Below are positions 33,155-41,804 of a stretch of 64,000 nt of DNA, one piece after another. Positions within the stretch are counted from its first letter, which is position 1. The number at the start of each line of letters is the position of its first letter. The stretch covers positions 434,001 through 498,000 of the forward strand of contig NZ_SWBO01000003.1 in the NCBI RefSeq assembly GCF_005116475.1, given 5' to 3'. The position numbers were made by a program, and so were the translations under genes. The notes below the pieces were generated by a model that worked only from the letters and a program-made list of their open reading frames with translations, was not told where the DNA came from and ran no database searches. This DNA comes from Pedobacter cryotolerans. Its GTDB lineage: Bacteria; Bacteroidota; Bacteroidia; Sphingobacteriales; Sphingobacteriaceae.

Positions 33155-35581
33155 TTAATTCTTCATTCTTCCTTGCTCGCTTTCTGTACCTGTAGAGCGG
33201 CGGCGTGCTGGCTTAATTTCGTTTTTACCAAAACGATAACTAAAGCTAATTCTACCCAATTGCGTATCGTTTTTCTGGTATAAATCATATTTTAACCCAG
33301 GATATGCACTCGTAATATTACTTTCATTGGTGTTAAACACATCGCTTAGCGCCAATTTTAAGCCCGCTTTTTTGTTAAATAACGATTTACTTAAACCCAT
33401 ATCTACAAAATATCGGCTACCAATGCTTAAAGTTCCATAATCTAATGGCGATTCGTAACTTCCACTTAATTCTGCAGTAAGACCTGGTACAATAATAAAT
33501 GTGTGCTGCATTTTAAATTGAAACGATGTTTTTCCGGTTCTTAAATCTTGCCCTGCTAAGTTATCAGATTCAAAAATCAAGTGAAATACATTTAAATTAT
33601 TGTTCATATCCCACCACTTAAAAGGTTTTATTGGTATGTTTAAATTAGCACCATAACTTACGTTTTTAGCTAAATTGGCGTTGGTTTGATATAAGGCCTT
33701 TCTTTCTTCATCTGGCAATAAAACCTCGGTAATTACATCGTTAACTTGGCTATAGTTTACAGATAATAAATACTTCTGCATAAATGTATATGATACCTCG
33801 AAATTATTGGTGTATTGTGGGTTCAAAAACGGATTGCCTTTATTGTAAGTATATTCATCCAAATAGTAAACAAATGGGTTTAGTGCGTCGTAACTTGGTC
33901 TATCAATTCGGCGACTGTAAGAAAAGCCAACTTGGTTATTTTTTGATAACGTTTGCTGTACAAATAGCGTAGGAAAAAAATCTACGTAACTTCTTTTTAC
34001 CACCTCGTTGTTGGTTATTAAATTACCTGTAGAATTGGTTTGCTCTACCCTTAAACCTAACTGTACACTTGTACTTTTAAACTGCTTATTTACGTTGGTG
34101 TAAACTGCGTTTACGTTTTCATCATACACAAATTGGTTACTTCTTCTAACATCGTTTTGCCAAGCATTATTAACCAATTCTTCGGCTCTTAAATCGTTAT
34201 CTGTTTTAACCCAACTGCTTTTTACACCCGCTTCTAACTTTACAGTTTTGCTTAGTGAGGTATTGTAATCTACCTTAAAAGCTTTAATATCAATAATTGT
34301 AGGTGTTGTATTTCTAATTAAGTTTAATGGTCTAATTCTGTTACCGTTTGCAAAGCGATAATCATTTTCGTAATCGGCAATATCTTTTCCGTTAAAACGA
34401 GAATAATCTAAATCTGCCGAAAGCTCTGAACCAGCTGTATCTAAAATTGATTTGTAGTTTAAATTATAGGATAAATTATTGTATTTATTGCTTGATATGG
34501 AGTTAGAAGTAAGTGTAGAATCTATCTGACTAAATGATGGTCCGATTAAGGTATTGTTATCCGTATTCTCGTTTCCAGTGTTTAAATAGCCTGTTACCAA
34601 AAATCCGAATGTATTTTTCTTATCTAAAAAATAATCTAAACCTGCTTTAAAGTTATTATTTTGGCGTTTTCTGTAGCTATTACCAATCTGGCTAAAATAA
34701 GTATCTGGCGTACCGTTAGAAATACGATCTATCGTTAACATATTACTATTTGTAAAAAATCCGTAGTTGTAATTGCCAAACACATTAACTTTATTAGTGC
34801 GATGGTTTAAGTTTAAACCAGCGTTGCCTCTAAAGTTTTTGCCTTGTGCTGCGGTTAAAGTTACACTCCCATTTGTGCCGCCATTTTTATTCTTTTTGGT
34901 TTTAATATTGATGATGCCTGAGTTACCAGCAGCTGGATATTTTGAAGAAGGGTTGGTAATCAATTCGATGGTTTCTAATTCAGAACTTTGCATATTTCTA
35001 AGCAAATTGGCAACATCAGCATTGCTCATGTAGGTTTGTTTACCATCAAGCATTACTAAAACGCCTTGCTTGCCTTGCATCGAAATGTTATCATTCTGAT
35101 CTACGGTAACACCTGGCGCTTTTTGTAAAACCTCTAAAGCAGTAGAGCCAATGGCCACACTGCTATTCTCAACATTCATTACCAATTTATCAACCTTACG
35201 CTCTATTAAAGGTTTGGTAGCTGTAATGCTCACGGTGTTTAGTGTTTTCCCTTCAGTTTTAAGGATAATTTTATCTAAAACTAAATTGCTTTCAGTTAAG
35301 TTAAACGGATTGCTTTTGTATTTACTGTAACCCATCATATTGGCTCTTACAAAATAATTACCAGCGGTTATGTTTACAAATTCGAATTTACCATCGGGTG
35401 TGGTTAAAGCAGTTTTAACTAAGGCAGAATCAGAAACTTTAAAAAGCCCTACCGTAACGTAATCAACTGGTTTGCTTTGCTCATCGAAAATGATACCACT
35501 AATTGTACTTTGCTTGGGTTGGTTTGCAAAACTTAAAGTGGTAGTAAAAATGCTTAACAAAAGGATGTAAAGAGATTTCAT
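33155..35581 (-). CDS. TonB-dependent-receptor-like outer-membrane protein (OMP_b-brl_3 type)
   Basis: An 808-residue outer-membrane protein. It has a signal peptide (MKSLYILLLSIFTTTLSFA), a carboxypeptidase-regulatory-like domain (about 23-105: STISGIIFDEQSKPVDYVTVGLF, PDGKFEFVNITAGNYFVRA), a plug domain (about 115-230: LQKAPGVTVDQNDNISMQGKQGVLVMLDGK, ITNPSSKYPAAGNSGIINIKTKK) and a large barrel with many aromatic strand ends. The family is the TonB receptor-related beta-barrel group without SusD partners. No SusD or binding lipoprotein gene adjoins, so the ligand is unknown; iron, peptide or signalling roles are all possible. It is transcribed alone. Confidence 0.88.
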   Translation of the reverse strand: MKSLYILLLSIFTTTLSFANQPKQSTISGIIFDEQSKPVDYVTVGLFKVSDSALVKTALTTPDGKFEFVNITAGNYFVRANMMGYSKYKSNPFNLTESNLVLDKIILKTEGKTLNTVSITATKPLIERKVDKLVMNVENSSVAIGSTALEVLQKAPGVTVDQNDNISMQGKQGVLVMLDGKQTYMSNADVANLLRNMQSSELETIELITNPSSKYPAAGNSGIINIKTKKNKNGGTNGSVTLTAAQGKNFRGNAGLNLNHRTNKVNVFGNYNYGFFTNSNMLTIDRISNGTPDTYFSQIGNSYRKRQNNNFKAGLDYFLDKKNTFGFLVTGYLNTGNENTDNNTLIGPSFSQIDSTLTSNSISSNKYNNLSYNLNYKSILDTAGSELSADLDYSRFNGKDIADYENDYRFANGNRIRPLNLIRNTTPTIIDIKAFKVDYNTSLSKTVKLEAGVKSSWVKTDNDLRAEELVNNAWQNDVRRSNQFVYDENVNAVYTNVNKQFKSTSVQLGLRVEQTNSTGNLITNNEVVKRSYVDFFPTLFVQQTLSKNNQVGFSYSRRIDRPSYDALNPFVYYLDEYTYNKGNPFLNPQYTNNFEVSYTFMQKYLLSVNYSQVNDVITEVLLPDEERKALYQTNANLAKNVSYGANLNIPIKPFKWWDMNNNLNVFHLIFESDNLAGQDLRTGKTSFQFKMQHTFIIVPGLTAELSGSYESPLDYGTLSIGSRYFVDMGLSKSLFNKKAGLKLALSDVFNTNESNITSAYPGLKYDLYQKNDTQLGRISFSYRFGKNEIKPARRRSTGTESEQGRMKN

Positions 35582-35781
35582 ATTTGTGTTTGTTTGGTTT
35601 AAAATTTAGGCAATAAAATTCCATCGCGTTCTCACGCAAATTTTTTAACACCTGTAAATTTTGTTTTAGTTTAAAAAGACCGAAAGCCTTTTTGCTTAGT
35701 TTGTATTGTGTAGACGATAAGAAGTTGCAAAAGGTTACAAGAAATTTTAAGTTTTTACCTTTTGGTATTTGGCCCACAAAC

Positions 35782-35817
35782 AAAAAGCCTGTGTAAATTT
35801 AACTTACACAGGCTTTT
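35782..35817 (-). terminator. terminator of the M49-like gene
   Basis: A perfect 14-bp stem AAAAGCCTGTGTAA / TTACACAGGCTTTT with a 7-nt loop, followed on the minus strand by TTTTTG. It lies 29 bp after the peptidase stop codon and upstream of the barrel gene. Confidence 0.85.
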
Positions 35818-35845
35818 ACACTATACTTTAAAGTTTAAAAAAATT

Positions 35846-37519
35846 TTATTTCATTCCTAAAACATCAACACCTTGATCAAAAACAATGTCAACTGGAATG
35901 CCCTTTTTACTCAAGCGATCTAAATCTGCTTGCAATTCTGGTGCGATAATTCCTTTGGCCTTTTGTGCATTTTCAACCGCTAATCTATCGCCATTTCCTT
36001 GTAAAGTGATAATTAAATTACCTAAGCCATTCATTGCCGTTGCGAACTTATCAAAATCTACTTTATAGGTTCCTTTTGCTGTTCTTTGAAAAGCACCTTG
36101 TTCCTTAAAATAGTTAAAACATTGCATGTTTGCTTTACCGTGTGCGCTTGATGCTCCAAAACGTACAGAGCGTAACAAACCGGCCATAAATGTGGTGTAA
36201 TATTCTTTAATGTCGCCAGTTAATTCTCCTTTTTGAAGCAAGCCTGTAACCATGTACAAGCCTAAAATATCGGCTTTGCCTTCTTCTAACCACGAGTATT
36301 GTTCTTTTAATGCAGAGCGAACAGTGCCTTTGCCGGTAATCGTGTTTTTAATACCCAAACCATGTGCAACTTCATGAAACATTACATTGGCAAAAAATGC
36401 ATCAAACTTAATATATTTTTGTTGCTCAGCATCTATTAACTCTTTAGCAATTGGAACTAATATTTTATCAAACTTAGCTTGCATTGCATTTTTTAATTGG
36501 GATCTTCTTGTTCCCTTCTGCTGCTGAATTTCTTCGTCGTTGGGCAAGTTAACTGCAATCGTTTTTGAGCCTGCATTACAATCGCCAGCGTAATAAACCA
36601 CATCATAAGCGTTTAGTTCAGAGTCTGTTCCCGGAACTTCTTTTTTGTACTTTGCATCAACGGGTAAACCTCTTTGCAATTCGGGCAACATGGCAACATA
36701 TTTTGCCAAACGTTTGCTCCACTCTTTATCTTTTACCAAAACATAAGATTCAAAAGCCGCACGAGCATTAAATAATTTGTCTTCATAATTTTCTATCGGA
36801 CCAATAATGATATCCAATCCGTTAGTTTTCATGTCTAACCAAGCCAAATCACTTGCCTTGTAGTTATCGGTAACTAAAGCATCGGCACGTAAGTTTAGGT
36901 ATTTTTTAAAACTGGCATCATCAGTTAATAGTGCCGCTTGTTTAAGTAAACTACTTGCTCTTTGCAATTCTGTAGCATAAATAACATGGTATGGTACCGA
37001 AATCAATTGATCTTGCTCTGTTCTAATTACCGAGTATAAACCAAATTTGTCTTTAACATCAGATTTTTCTAATTGCTCTTTAGTCATCCCGGCAGGGTAA
37101 AATGTGCCGTTTAAAGTTTTAGCACCAATGCCAGCAACAAAAGGTTTGTCTCCATTTAATCTATCCCAAGGCCCGTAATTAATCATTACAAATTGCTTGG
37201 TTTTTTCGTCTTTTATGGCGTTTAAAAGGCTGTCGCGTTGCGGATATGCTTGTTTCCAGAACAATTCATCCATAATTTTTGCCGCTTCAATTAATAAGGG
37301 CAAAACTTTTCTTTCGCTTACACTTAATGCATTTAAGTTAGTTGTTAGTTTAACTTTCTCATATATTTTTAGCCTATTGTCTACATAATCTAGTAAACTA
37401 TCTGTTCCATTTTTTTTAGTTTTTTCTGCTGTTTTTTGTTCGCTACTTGTACATGAAAGCACACTTACTGCAAGCGATAAACCAAAAAATAATAGGCTCG
37501 TTTTATTAAATTTCTTCAT
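35846..37519 (-). CDS. M49-like (dipeptidyl-peptidase III family) zinc hydrolase lipoprotein
   Basis: A 557-residue protein with a lipoprotein signal (lipobox ending VLSC at about residue 23). The zinc site is FHEVAHGLGI near residue 381, with the second motif EEGKADILGLYMV about 50 residues later supplying the distal glutamate; this arrangement and the upstream GPIENYEDKLF block fit the M49 family. Classical dipeptidyl-peptidase III has HExxGH; here the motif reads HEVAH, one residue shorter. It probably acts in the periplasm on peptides. The N-terminal third (YVDNRLKIYEKVKL onward) matches bacterial homologues in length. Function as a dipeptidyl peptidase is inferred. Confidence 0.8.
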   Translation of the reverse strand: MKKFNKTSLLFFGLSLAVSVLSCTSSEQKTAEKTKKNGTDSLLDYVDNRLKIYEKVKLTTNLNALSVSERKVLPLLIEAAKIMDELFWKQAYPQRDSLLNAIKDEKTKQFVMINYGPWDRLNGDKPFVAGIGAKTLNGTFYPAGMTKEQLEKSDVKDKFGLYSVIRTEQDQLISVPYHVIYATELQRASSLLKQAALLTDDASFKKYLNLRADALVTDNYKASDLAWLDMKTNGLDIIIGPIENYEDKLFNARAAFESYVLVKDKEWSKRLAKYVAMLPELQRGLPVDAKYKKEVPGTDSELNAYDVVYYAGDCNAGSKTIAVNLPNDEEIQQQKGTRRSQLKNAMQAKFDKILVPIAKELIDAEQQKYIKFDAFFANVMFHEVAHGLGIKNTITGKGTVRSALKEQYSWLEEGKADILGLYMVTGLLQKGELTGDIKEYYTTFMAGLLRSVRFGASSAHGKANMQCFNYFKEQGAFQRTAKGTYKVDFDKFATAMNGLGNLIITLQGNGDRLAVENAQKAKGIIAPELQADLDRLSKKGIPVDIVFDQGVDVLGMK

Positions 37520-37623
37520 TAGGGTTCGAAATTGTTTTTCTATTAGTTACAATGCACTAAATTAGTAAAAAATATAAGCAAGCGTAATTTTATATTCGCA
37601 GCATCACCTCAAATAACATACTA

Positions 37624-38451
37624 TTGAAAAAGTCATTTTTAACCAGCACAGCCCTAATTATTTGCGGTTTATTACTAAGCAACTGTAGTACAAACAAGTA
37701 CGCCGCTACCGACAAGGTTTATAAAACAATGGCAAAAGATTTTGCCAAAACCATTCAAGCTACCCCACCCGAAGGACAAACGATAGATTCCTTAAACAAC
37801 GAGCAATATTTTGTGGGCACGGTAAATATGGGGATCAGAAAGCCAAATTTTGTAATGATACACCATACGGCACAAAATTCATTAGATCAAACTTTGAAAA
37901 CATTTACCCTAAAAAGAACAAGCGTAAGTTCTCATTACGTAGTTAGCCGAGACGGAAAAGTAGTACAAATGGTTAACGATTATTTGCGGGGACAACATGC
38001 AGGTGCAGGTAAATGGGGTAATGAAACTGATATGAATTCGGCTTCAATCGGCATAGAAATGGATAATAATGGAACAACCGATGTTTGGACAGATGCTCAA
38101 ATTAATAGTTTATGTGCTTTATTAGGCACCTTAAAAAAGAGATACAACATTCCAACGGCTAATTTTATTGGCCATGCAGATTATGCACCTTCGCGTAAGC
38201 CAGATCCAAACAATTTCCCATGGAAAACTTTGGCAAAAAAAGGTTTTGGTTTATGGTACGATGATGTTTTGCAAATGCCACCAGCTGATTTTGACACAAC
38301 ATCTGCACTGCGAATTATTGGCTACGATGTTAAAAATTTAGGCGCTGCAATTACTGCTTTTAAACGCCATTTTGTGGGTACAGATTTAACACCAAAATTA
38401 ACAGAACCAGATCAATTGATTTTATTTAATTTGTACAAGAAGTATATGTAA
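37624..38451 (+). CDS. N-acetylmuramoyl-L-alanine amidase, lipoprotein
   Basis: A 275-residue Amidase_2/PGRP-type zinc amidase. A lipoprotein signal (IICGLLLSNC, Cys at about 21) is followed by the catalytic domain: FVMIHHTAQNSLDQTL (zinc His), SSHYVVSRDGKVVQMV, SIGIEMDNNG, and FIGHADYAPSRKPDPNNFPWK with the second zinc His and the active-site Lys/Asp region. It cleaves the muramyl-L-alanine bond of peptidoglycan. The start is a TTG at 37624; no in-frame ATG lies between it and the nearest promoter-like box (TATATTCG, 37591-37598), and the TTG directly precedes KKSFLTSTALIICG, a proper signal. Confidence 0.88.
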   Translation: MKKSFLTSTALIICGLLLSNCSTNKYAATDKVYKTMAKDFAKTIQATPPEGQTIDSLNNEQYFVGTVNMGIRKPNFVMIHHTAQNSLDQTLKTFTLKRTSVSSHYVVSRDGKVVQMVNDYLRGQHAGAGKWGNETDMNSASIGIEMDNNGTTDVWTDAQINSLCALLGTLKKRYNIPTANFIGHADYAPSRKPDPNNFPWKTLAKKGFGLWYDDVLQMPPADFDTTSALRIIGYDVKNLGAAITAFKRHFVGTDLTPKLTEPDQLILFNLYKKYM

Positions 38452-38458
38452 TTTTCTA

Positions 38459-38498
38459 ACCACATAGGCACATAGTTTTATCTATGTGCCTATGTGGT
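38459..38498. terminator. bidirectional hairpin terminator
   Basis: A perfect 17-bp stem ACCACATAGGCACATAG / CTATGTGCCTATGTGGT with a 6-nt loop, between the convergent amidase and glnS genes. The CACATAGGCACATAG sequence is also of the dispersed-repeat type. Confidence 0.8.
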
Positions 38499-38508
38499 AA
38501 AATTTTAG

Positions 38509-40164
38509 CTATGCCTTCGGTTTCCAAGCTTCCTTTAAACCAACTGTTCTGTTAAATATTAAGTTGTTAGTTGTAGAGTCTTTATCTACCGAGAAATAAC
38601 CTTTACGGATAAATTGATAACCTACACCTTGCTCAGCATTGGCTAGATAAGGTTCGATGTATGCTTTTTCTATCACTTGCATACTATCAGGATTTAAGTA
38701 ATCTTTAAAATCACCTTCTTCGCTGTCTGGAGATTCTACAGAAAACAAACGATCGTATAAACGCACTTCGGCAGTTTTTGCATGTGCCGCACTTACCCAA
38801 TGGATGGTTCCTTTAACGTTGATGCCGCTGGTATCTTCGCCACTTTTAGATTCTGGTATGTAAGTACAATAAACTTCGGTTACATTTCCATTTTCATCCT
38901 TTTTGAAGTCAGTACATTGTACAATGTAGGCAAATTTTAATCTTACAGTTGCTCCAGGAGCCAATCTGAACCATTTCTTTGCTGGTTCTTCCATAAAATC
39001 TTCACGCTCAATCCATAACTCGTTGCTGAAAGGAATTTCACGAGTTCCGCCTTTATCTTCCGCTTCTGGATTATTCTCGCCAATTAAAATTTCTTCACCT
39101 TTGGTATAATTGGTAATAATTAATTTAATCGGATCAAGCACAGCCATCACTCTGTTTGCTCTTTTATTTAAATCTTCGCGAATGCAAAATTCTAATAAGC
39201 TTAGCTCAATTAAATTTTCTCTTTTGGCAATGCCGATACGCTCACAAAATTCTTTGATGCTTTCTGGCGTATAGCCTCTTCTGCGTAAGCCAGAAATAGT
39301 TGGCATTCGAGGATCATCCCAACCACTCACCAAACCATCATTTACCAATTGCATTAATTTACGTTTACTCATTACCGTATAAGTAAGGTTTAAACGTGCA
39401 AATTCATATTGTTTAGATGGAAAAATCCCTAATTTTTCTATGAACCAATCGTACAATTCGCGGTGCGAAACATATTCTAAAGTACAAATAGAATGGGTAA
39501 TATTTTCGATGCTATCGCTTTGTCCGTGGGCAAAATCATACATTGGGTAAATGCACCAAGCATCGCCAGTACGATGATGGTGTGCATGTTTAATGCGGTA
39601 AATAATCGGGTCTCGCATTAACATATTTGAGCTAGCCAAATCAATTTTTGCCCGTAAAGTACAAGCGCCATCTGGTAACTCGCCACTTTTCATTTGAGCA
39701 AATAATTCCAAGTTTTCAGCTATGCTGCGATTTCTGTAAGCACTTGGTTTGCCTGGTTCAGTAGGTGTACCTTTTTGCGCTGCAATTTCATCAGCTGTGC
39801 TATGATCTACATATGCCAAGCCATCTTCTATCAGTTTTACGGCAAAACCATGTAACTGATCAAAATAATCAGAAGCGTATAATTCGTTTTTCCACTCAAA
39901 ACCCAACCAATGTATATCTTCTTGTTGGCTGTCTACATATTCTGTTTTTTCTGTAACCGGATTGGTATCATCAAAACGTAAGTTAGTATAACCACCATAT
40001 TTTTGGGTTAAACCAAAATTTAGGCAAATTGCTTTGGCATGGCCGATGTGTAAATATCCATTAGGTTCTGGTGGAAAACGGGTAACCAAAGTTTCGTATT
40101 TCCCAGTACTTAAATCATTCTCTATTAACTCTTCAATAAAGTTTAATGATTTTTCTTCGCTCAT
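38509..40164 (-). CDS. glnS: glutaminyl-tRNA synthetase
   Basis: A 551-residue class I synthetase. The HIGH motif is in RFPPEPNGYLHIGHAKAICLNFGL, followed by GGYTNLRFDDTNPVTE, which is diagnostic of GlnRS over GluRS, YDFAHGQSDSIENITHSICTLEY, and the KMSKS motif VMSKRKLM. The C-terminal two-barrel anticodon-binding domain covers about 340-545. It charges tRNA-Gln directly; together with gltX in this window it shows a non-indirect route. It has its own -7 box and shares a terminator hairpin with the amidase gene. Confidence 0.95.
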   Translation of the reverse strand: MSEEKSLNFIEELIENDLSTGKYETLVTRFPPEPNGYLHIGHAKAICLNFGLTQKYGGYTNLRFDDTNPVTEKTEYVDSQQEDIHWLGFEWKNELYASDYFDQLHGFAVKLIEDGLAYVDHSTADEIAAQKGTPTEPGKPSAYRNRSIAENLELFAQMKSGELPDGACTLRAKIDLASSNMLMRDPIIYRIKHAHHHRTGDAWCIYPMYDFAHGQSDSIENITHSICTLEYVSHRELYDWFIEKLGIFPSKQYEFARLNLTYTVMSKRKLMQLVNDGLVSGWDDPRMPTISGLRRRGYTPESIKEFCERIGIAKRENLIELSLLEFCIREDLNKRANRVMAVLDPIKLIITNYTKGEEILIGENNPEAEDKGGTREIPFSNELWIEREDFMEEPAKKWFRLAPGATVRLKFAYIVQCTDFKKDENGNVTEVYCTYIPESKSGEDTSGINVKGTIHWVSAAHAKTAEVRLYDRLFSVESPDSEEGDFKDYLNPDSMQVIEKAYIEPYLANAEQGVGYQFIRKGYFSVDKDSTTNNLIFNRTVGLKEAWKPKA

Positions 40165-40187
40165 AATATATTGTAGATTTTGAACCC

Positions 40188-40195
40188 CAAAGTTA
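40188..40195 (-). promoter_or_regulatory. -7 box of glnS
   Basis: TAACTTTG on the minus strand, an exact TAnnTTTG match, 23 bp upstream of the glnS start codon. The divergent B12-domain gene has TACTTTAG at 40271-40278, one mismatch from consensus. Confidence 0.5.
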
Positions 40196-40286
40196 ATGAT
40201 TTGCAGCCATTTTAAGGTTGTTTTTGGTGGTTTGATTAATAAAACGACTAAATTATTTTACATTTACTGCTACTTTAGTATCAAAT

Positions 40287-40706
40287 ATGAACAAAACATT
40301 GAACAGACCGATTAGGGTTTTAGTGGCAAAAGTGGGTTTAGATGGGCATGATCGTGGTGCAAAGGTAATTGCAACTTCGCTTAGAGACGCTGGTATGGAA
40401 GTGATTTATACTGGTTTACGCCAAACGCCAGAAATGGTGGTAAATACGGCGCTGCAAGAAGATGTTGATGCCATTGGCGTTTCCATTTTATCTGGAGCAC
40501 ACATGACGGTTTTTCCGAAAATCATCAATATCATGAAAGAGAAACAATTAACTGATGTTTTGTTAACTGGCGGAGGAATTATTCCTGATGCCGATATTAA
40601 AAAACTACAAGATATGGGTGTTGGAGGATTATTTCCGCCAGGAACACCAATGGCAAACATTGTTGAATATATAACTAACTGGGTAACAGAAAATAGAAAT
40701 TTTTAA
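40287..40706 (+). CDS. stand-alone cobalamin-binding domain (mutase small subunit type)
   Basis: A 139-residue B12-binding Rossmann domain equivalent to the C-terminal domain of methylmalonyl-CoA mutase. Base-off/His-on motif: DGHDRG at 19-24, with His21 as the lower cobalt ligand, SILSGAHM, and [10 protein letters not shown]. The catalytic mutase subunit is not in this window. Stand-alone small subunits pair with separate large subunits in isobutyryl-CoA, 2-hydroxyisobutyryl-CoA or some methylmalonyl-CoA mutases. It is 3 bp from an enoyl-CoA hydratase gene and likely cotranscribed with it, which points to acyl-CoA metabolism. Confidence 0.88.
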   Translation: MNKTLNRPIRVLVAKVGLDGHDRGAKVIATSLRDAGMEVIYTGLRQTPEMVVNTALQEDVDAIGVSILSGAHMTVFPKIINIMKEKQLTDVLLTGGGIIPDADIKKLQDMGVGGLFPPGTPMANIVEYITNWVTENRNF

Positions 40707-40709
40707 GCC

Positions 40710-41492
40710 ATGACTTACAACCAAATCTTAGCAGAAGTAAAAGAAAATATACTTTACATTACCATTAATAGAGAACCAAAACTAAATGCATTAAACAAAG
40801 AAGTTTTAGCAGAACTGGCTGATGTGATTGCTTTTGCCGCCAAAAGCGATGAAGTTAGAGGCGTTTTGTTAACGGGTGCGGGTGAAAAGGCTTTTGTTGC
40901 AGGTGCAGACATTTCAGAATTTCAGAATTATAATTTAGCCGAAGGAAAGGAATTGGCCAAATCAGGTCATGCTAATGTTTTTGATGCAATTGAAAACTGC
41001 CCAAAGCCTTTCGTTGCAGCCATAAATGGTTTCGCCCTTGGCGGAGGATTAGAATTAGCCATGGCTTGCCATATTCGTATTGCAAGTGAAAATACAAAAT
41101 TGGGCTTGCCAGAAGTTACTTTAGGCTTAATACCAGGTTATGGCGGCACACAACGTTTAACACAATTAGTTGGTAAAGGTAGGGCGATAGAAATGATTAC
41201 CACAGCTAATATGATTACAGCAGAAAAAGCTGCACAAATTGGTTTGGTAAATTATGTGGTTCCTCAAGCAGAGCTGATTAGCAAAGCTGAAGAAATTTTA
41301 AAGAAAATAAAATTAAAAGCACCTTTGGCTATTGCAAGTGCAATTAAAGCTGTAAATGCATCTGCTGATAAAGAATTAAATGGCTTCGAAGTAGAAATTA
41401 ATGAGTTTGCAAATTGTTTTCAAACCGAAGATTTTAAAGAAGGCGTAACCGCATTTTTAGAAAAAAGAAAAGCAGTTTTTAAAGGAAAATAG
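40710..41492 (+). CDS. enoyl-CoA hydratase/isomerase family protein
   Basis: A 260-residue crotonase. The oxyanion-hole segments AGADISEF and ALGGGLELAMACHIRIA are intact, and both catalytic glutamates are present (E115 in GGGLE and E135 in LPEVTLGLIPGYGGTQRL), so true hydratase activity on enoyl-CoA is likely. It would act in beta-oxidation or in branched or short-chain acyl-CoA breakdown. It is directly downstream of the cobalamin-binding domain gene. Confidence 0.9.
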   Translation: MTYNQILAEVKENILYITINREPKLNALNKEVLAELADVIAFAAKSDEVRGVLLTGAGEKAFVAGADISEFQNYNLAEGKELAKSGHANVFDAIENCPKPFVAAINGFALGGGLELAMACHIRIASENTKLGLPEVTLGLIPGYGGTQRLTQLVGKGRAIEMITTANMITAEKAAQIGLVNYVVPQAELISKAEEILKKIKLKAPLAIASAIKAVNASADKELNGFEVEINEFANCFQTEDFKEGVTAFLEKRKAVFKGK

Positions 41493-41804
41493 TTAAAAAT
41501 TTTACCTTTTTTTTTTAGAAATTAGTTTAAATTTCTTTCAACTTAAAGAATTATTACCTCCATTTTTTTTAAAATTTTTGTAGAAAATTGATTTGTAAAC
41601 TATTTTAATTTAAAAAGCCAATTTCAATTCTTTTTCCAAATAATTACATTTTTTAACCCTAAAGAAATATAATTAATCGTTGAGAAATCACCTTTTCACA
41701 ATTAGTATAATTTTGTTAAAAAACGTAAAATTCAGTGTAGAAAATATTTCCCAAACTAAATTTTTAATTATCTTAGCTATTATTTTACAAGTACATAGCT
41801 CTTT
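41493..41804. other. AT-rich leader region of the NtrC-type regulator
   Basis: 312 bp of very AT-rich DNA without a coding frame. A T-rich tract directly follows the crotonase stop (ACCTTTTTTTTTTAG), possibly terminating that message. TATCTTAG near 41771-41778 is two substitutions from a -7 box and could serve the downstream gene. No sigma-54 -24/-12 site was recognised despite the nature of the next gene. Confidence 0.35.

Noticed and set aside
35582..35781. Riboswitch upstream of the outer-membrane barrel gene
   Set aside because: No cobalamin-, TPP- or FMN-riboswitch core was recognisable in the 200-bp leader, and no SusCD-type context is present.
41493..41804. Sigma-54 promoter upstream of the NtrC-type gene
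   Set aside because: No GG-N10-GC pair in the TGGCAC-N5-TTGCA pattern was found.
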